Source: Actinospineispora eucalypti
GTDB lineage: Bacteria > Actinomycetota > Actinomycetes > Mycobacteriales > Pseudonocardiaceae
DNA: 64,000 nucleotides
Direction: 5' to 3'
Assembly (NCBI GenBank): GCA_014208095.1
Contig: JACHMT010000002.1
Span: forward strand, 1,178,001-1,242,000
The notes under the pieces were generated by a model. It searched no databases and was not told where the DNA came from. It saw only the letters and a list, made by a program, of their open reading frames with translations. Position numbers and translations under genes: made by a program. Below are positions 62,386-64,000 of this stretch, piece by piece. Within the stretch, counting starts at the first letter, position 1, and every line of letters starts with the position of its first letter.

Positions 62386-63819
62386 TCATCCCTCCGAGTC
62401 GGTGCGGCCTACCTCGACGTCCTCGAGCACCGCCAGCGCGTCCGGCACCAATACCGCGGCGGAGTAGTAAGCGCTGACCAGATACGAGGTGATCGCGTTG
62501 TCGTTGATGCCCATGAATCGGACGGACAGGCCGGGCTGGTACTCATCCGGAATTCCGGTCTGATGTAGCCCGACAACGCCTTGGTTTTGTTCACCGACGC
62601 GCATTAGCATCACCGAACTGGCATGGCTCTCGGACACTGGGATCTTGTTGCACGGGAAGATTGGAATATCCCGCCAGGCGGGTATCTTGTGGCCGCCGAC
62701 ATCGACCCCGGTGGGATAGATGCCACGTTTGGTGCATTCCCGGCCGAATGCCGCGATCGTGCGCGGGTGGGCCAGGAAGAAGCCGGGCTCCTTCCACACC
62801 ATGGCGAGCAGCTCGTCGAACTCGTCAGGGGTCGGCGGGCCGTTGCGGGTGGGCACCCGCATGCCCATGTCGGCGCTGTGCAGCAGGCCGAACTCGCGGT
62901 TGTTGACGATCTCGTGCTCCTGCCGCTCGCGGAGCGCCTCGATGGTCAGCCGCAGCTGCTGGTCCAGCTGGTCCATCGGCTTGTTGTAGAGATCGGCGAC
63001 CCGTGTGTGCATGCGCAGCACCGTCTGCGCCACGGACAGCTCGTACTCGCGCGGGGCCAGCTCGTAGTCGACGAAGGTGCTCGGGATGGCCGGCTCGCCG
63101 GCGTGCCCGGAGGCCACGTCGATGGCCGCCTCGCCGTGGTCGTTGAGCACCCGCCCGTCGGTGCCCGGACCGGCCTCGACGTGCGCGCGCAGCGCTTCGG
63201 ACCGGTCCAGCTGCTCCGCGAAGGCCCGCTTGGACAGCGACAGCACGGTGCACCTGGTGACCGCCCGGGCGGTGAACTCCCAGATCCCGTCGGACGCGGC
63301 GAGCTCCTGGTCACCGAAGTAGTCCCCGCCGGCCAGCACCCCCAGCCTGGTCGGCTCGCCGTACTTGCCGACGCCGGCCTTGTCCACCTTGCCGTGCGCG
63401 ATCAGGTGCAGCGCGTCGGCCTGGTGGCCGAACTCCACGATCACCTCGCCCTGGGCGTACTCGCGCTGGGTGAACCGCTCGGCCAGCGCCGCCAGGATGG
63501 CCTCGCTGTCCGGGTCCTGGAAGTCCCGCAGCAGGGCCAGCTCGCGCAGCTCCCCGGGCACGACGCTGACGTTGTCGCCGACGTTGGTGAAGGTCAGCCG
63601 GCCGTCGCCGACCACGTAGCTGAGCCGCCGGTTGACCCGGTAGGCACCGCCCGCCGCCTCCACCCAGGGCAGCTTTCGCAACAGCCACCTGGAGGTGATC
63701 CCCTGCATCTGCGGGACCGACTTGGTGGTGGTCGCCAGGTTGCGCGCGGCCGCCGTACTCAGGCTCTGCGCCGGCTGGTCCGTATCAATCTGCGTGCCCG
63801 GCTCCAGTACTTCGGTCAA
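62386..63819 (-). CDS. Family 2B encapsulin shell protein A (cNMP-binding domain)
   Basis: A 477-residue paralogue of shell B, collinear over its whole length, again with cNMP insertion (QREYAQGEVIVEFGHQADALHLIAHGKVDKAG). TTG 63819 (LTEVLEPG) is chosen by alignment to shell B, which also begins TTG-ACC; an upstream GTG at 63855 is possible. GAGGAAAGG lies 11 bases before. Two shells, 2-MIB synthase and GPP methyltransferase in one operon match the known two-component 2-MIB encapsulins of streptomycetes, which build one mixed shell around the cyclase. Confidence 0.95.
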   Translation of the reverse strand: MTEVLEPGTQIDTDQPAQSLSTAAARNLATTTKSVPQMQGITSRWLLRKLPWVEAAGGAYRVNRRLSYVVGDGRLTFTNVGDNVSVVPGELRELALLRDFQDPDSEAILAALAERFTQREYAQGEVIVEFGHQADALHLIAHGKVDKAGVGKYGEPTRLGVLAGGDYFGDQELAASDGIWEFTARAVTRCTVLSLSKRAFAEQLDRSEALRAHVEAGPGTDGRVLNDHGEAAIDVASGHAGEPAIPSTFVDYELAPREYELSVAQTVLRMHTRVADLYNKPMDQLDQQLRLTIEALRERQEHEIVNNREFGLLHSADMGMRVPTRNGPPTPDEFDELLAMVWKEPGFFLAHPRTIAAFGRECTKRGIYPTGVDVGGHKIPAWRDIPIFPCNKIPVSESHASSVMLMRVGEQNQGVVGLHQTGIPDEYQPGLSVRFMGINDNAITSYLVSAYYSAAVLVPDALAVLEDVEVGRTDSEG

Positions 63820-63933
63820 GGCCTGCTCACACCTTTCCTCTTTGCGTGGACCCACGGGTCAAGAACGGCGAATAGCTGAACAACAATTGACGTCGGGCGG
63901 GAATCACGAAAACCCGCTGGGCGGCTTGATCGA

Positions 63934-63947
63934 GCTTCTTCAGAAGC
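63934..63947. promoter_or_regulatory. Palindrome upstream of the encapsulin operon
   Basis: GCTTCT-TC-AGAAGC perfect dyad about 115 bases before shell A, near the end of the window. Possible operator for developmental control of 2-MIB production; no regulator is visible because the window ends. Confidence 0.4.
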
Positions 63948-64000
63948 AGCGCGAAACGTCTTTCTGCGGCGCACAGTTAAGCAGAGTAGACAGCCGAGCG

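Overview
The window is very GC-rich DNA (third codon positions almost all G or C) with tightly packed genes, many GTG and TTG starts, and frequent 1-4 base stop/start overlaps. The F420-type LLM oxidoreductase, MSMEG/FadD-type ligase, KatG, two-component phenol-type monooxygenase and a 2-methylisoborneol/encapsulin locus point to a soil actinobacterium. Pseudonocardiales is my guess, by inference and not proven here. No rRNA, tRNA, integrase or complete insertion sequence was seen.

Layout. 1-3485: end of a GntR/FCD regulator, a TetR/saccharopine-dehydrogenase-like pair with a clear operator, a membrane protein, a DUF952 protein and a 53-residue protein. 3486-4133 has no gene I can support. 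4134-7063: GntR/UTRA regulator, TauE/SafE exporter and a convergent persulfide dioxygenase-rhodanese, with related 16-bp sites in the promoters of the regulator and the dioxygenase (sulfur handling). 7318-12705: IclR regulator and a complete phenol-to-muconolactone route (flavin reductase, HpaB/PheA1-type hydroxylase, catA, catB, catC), with twin operators. 12702-17306: glycosyltransferase, GH92 mannosidase (conserved N-terminus but no canonical start) and PPK2. 17398-19695: LysR plus dialkylglycine decarboxylase. 20164-23452: quinone-oxidoreductase-like enzyme and katG. 23715-26012: cupredoxin-like protein, PQQ alcohol dehydrogenase with the lanthanide-type DYD motif, and a tiny pqqA. 26118-30458: thioredoxin-reductase-like flavoprotein with MarR, acyl-CoA ligase and MOSC protein.

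30490-41719 (minus strand) is one long catabolic operon: aldehyde dehydrogenase, class III aminotransferase, PotDBCA-type importer, a 1008-residue kinase/M23-like/phospho-lyase fusion and an amidohydrolase. I infer amine or amino-alcohol catabolism. Divergent from it, two paralogous MarR regulators (41925-43109) are interspersed with four near-identical TGTTGA-N4-TCAACA sites, followed by a second catabolic operon (43203-52467): SDR, NDP-forming acyl-CoA ligase, citryl-CoA-lyase-like enzyme, LLM oxidoreductase, double-hotdog dehydratase, an SsuABC-type importer whose permease carries an in-frame amber, and ketopantoate reductase. 52474-55986: GntR, TcuA-like flavoprotein and an isopropylmalate/tartrate dehydrogenase homologue, sharing a TTGCATGCAA operator.

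56189-58897: an ABC ATPase with nearly all catalytic motifs eroded, an ABC-2 permease fused to an EmrA/HlyD-like adaptor, and TetR. 58917-63819: the 2-methylisoborneol locus with two cNMP-domain encapsulin shell genes, 2-MIB synthase and GPP methyltransferase.

Three features deserve most attention: dispersed palindromic elements that have entered coding sequence (33580-33621; 48004-48055), the MarR-controlled pair of uncharacterised catabolic operons, and the unusual ABC exporter at 56189-58296.
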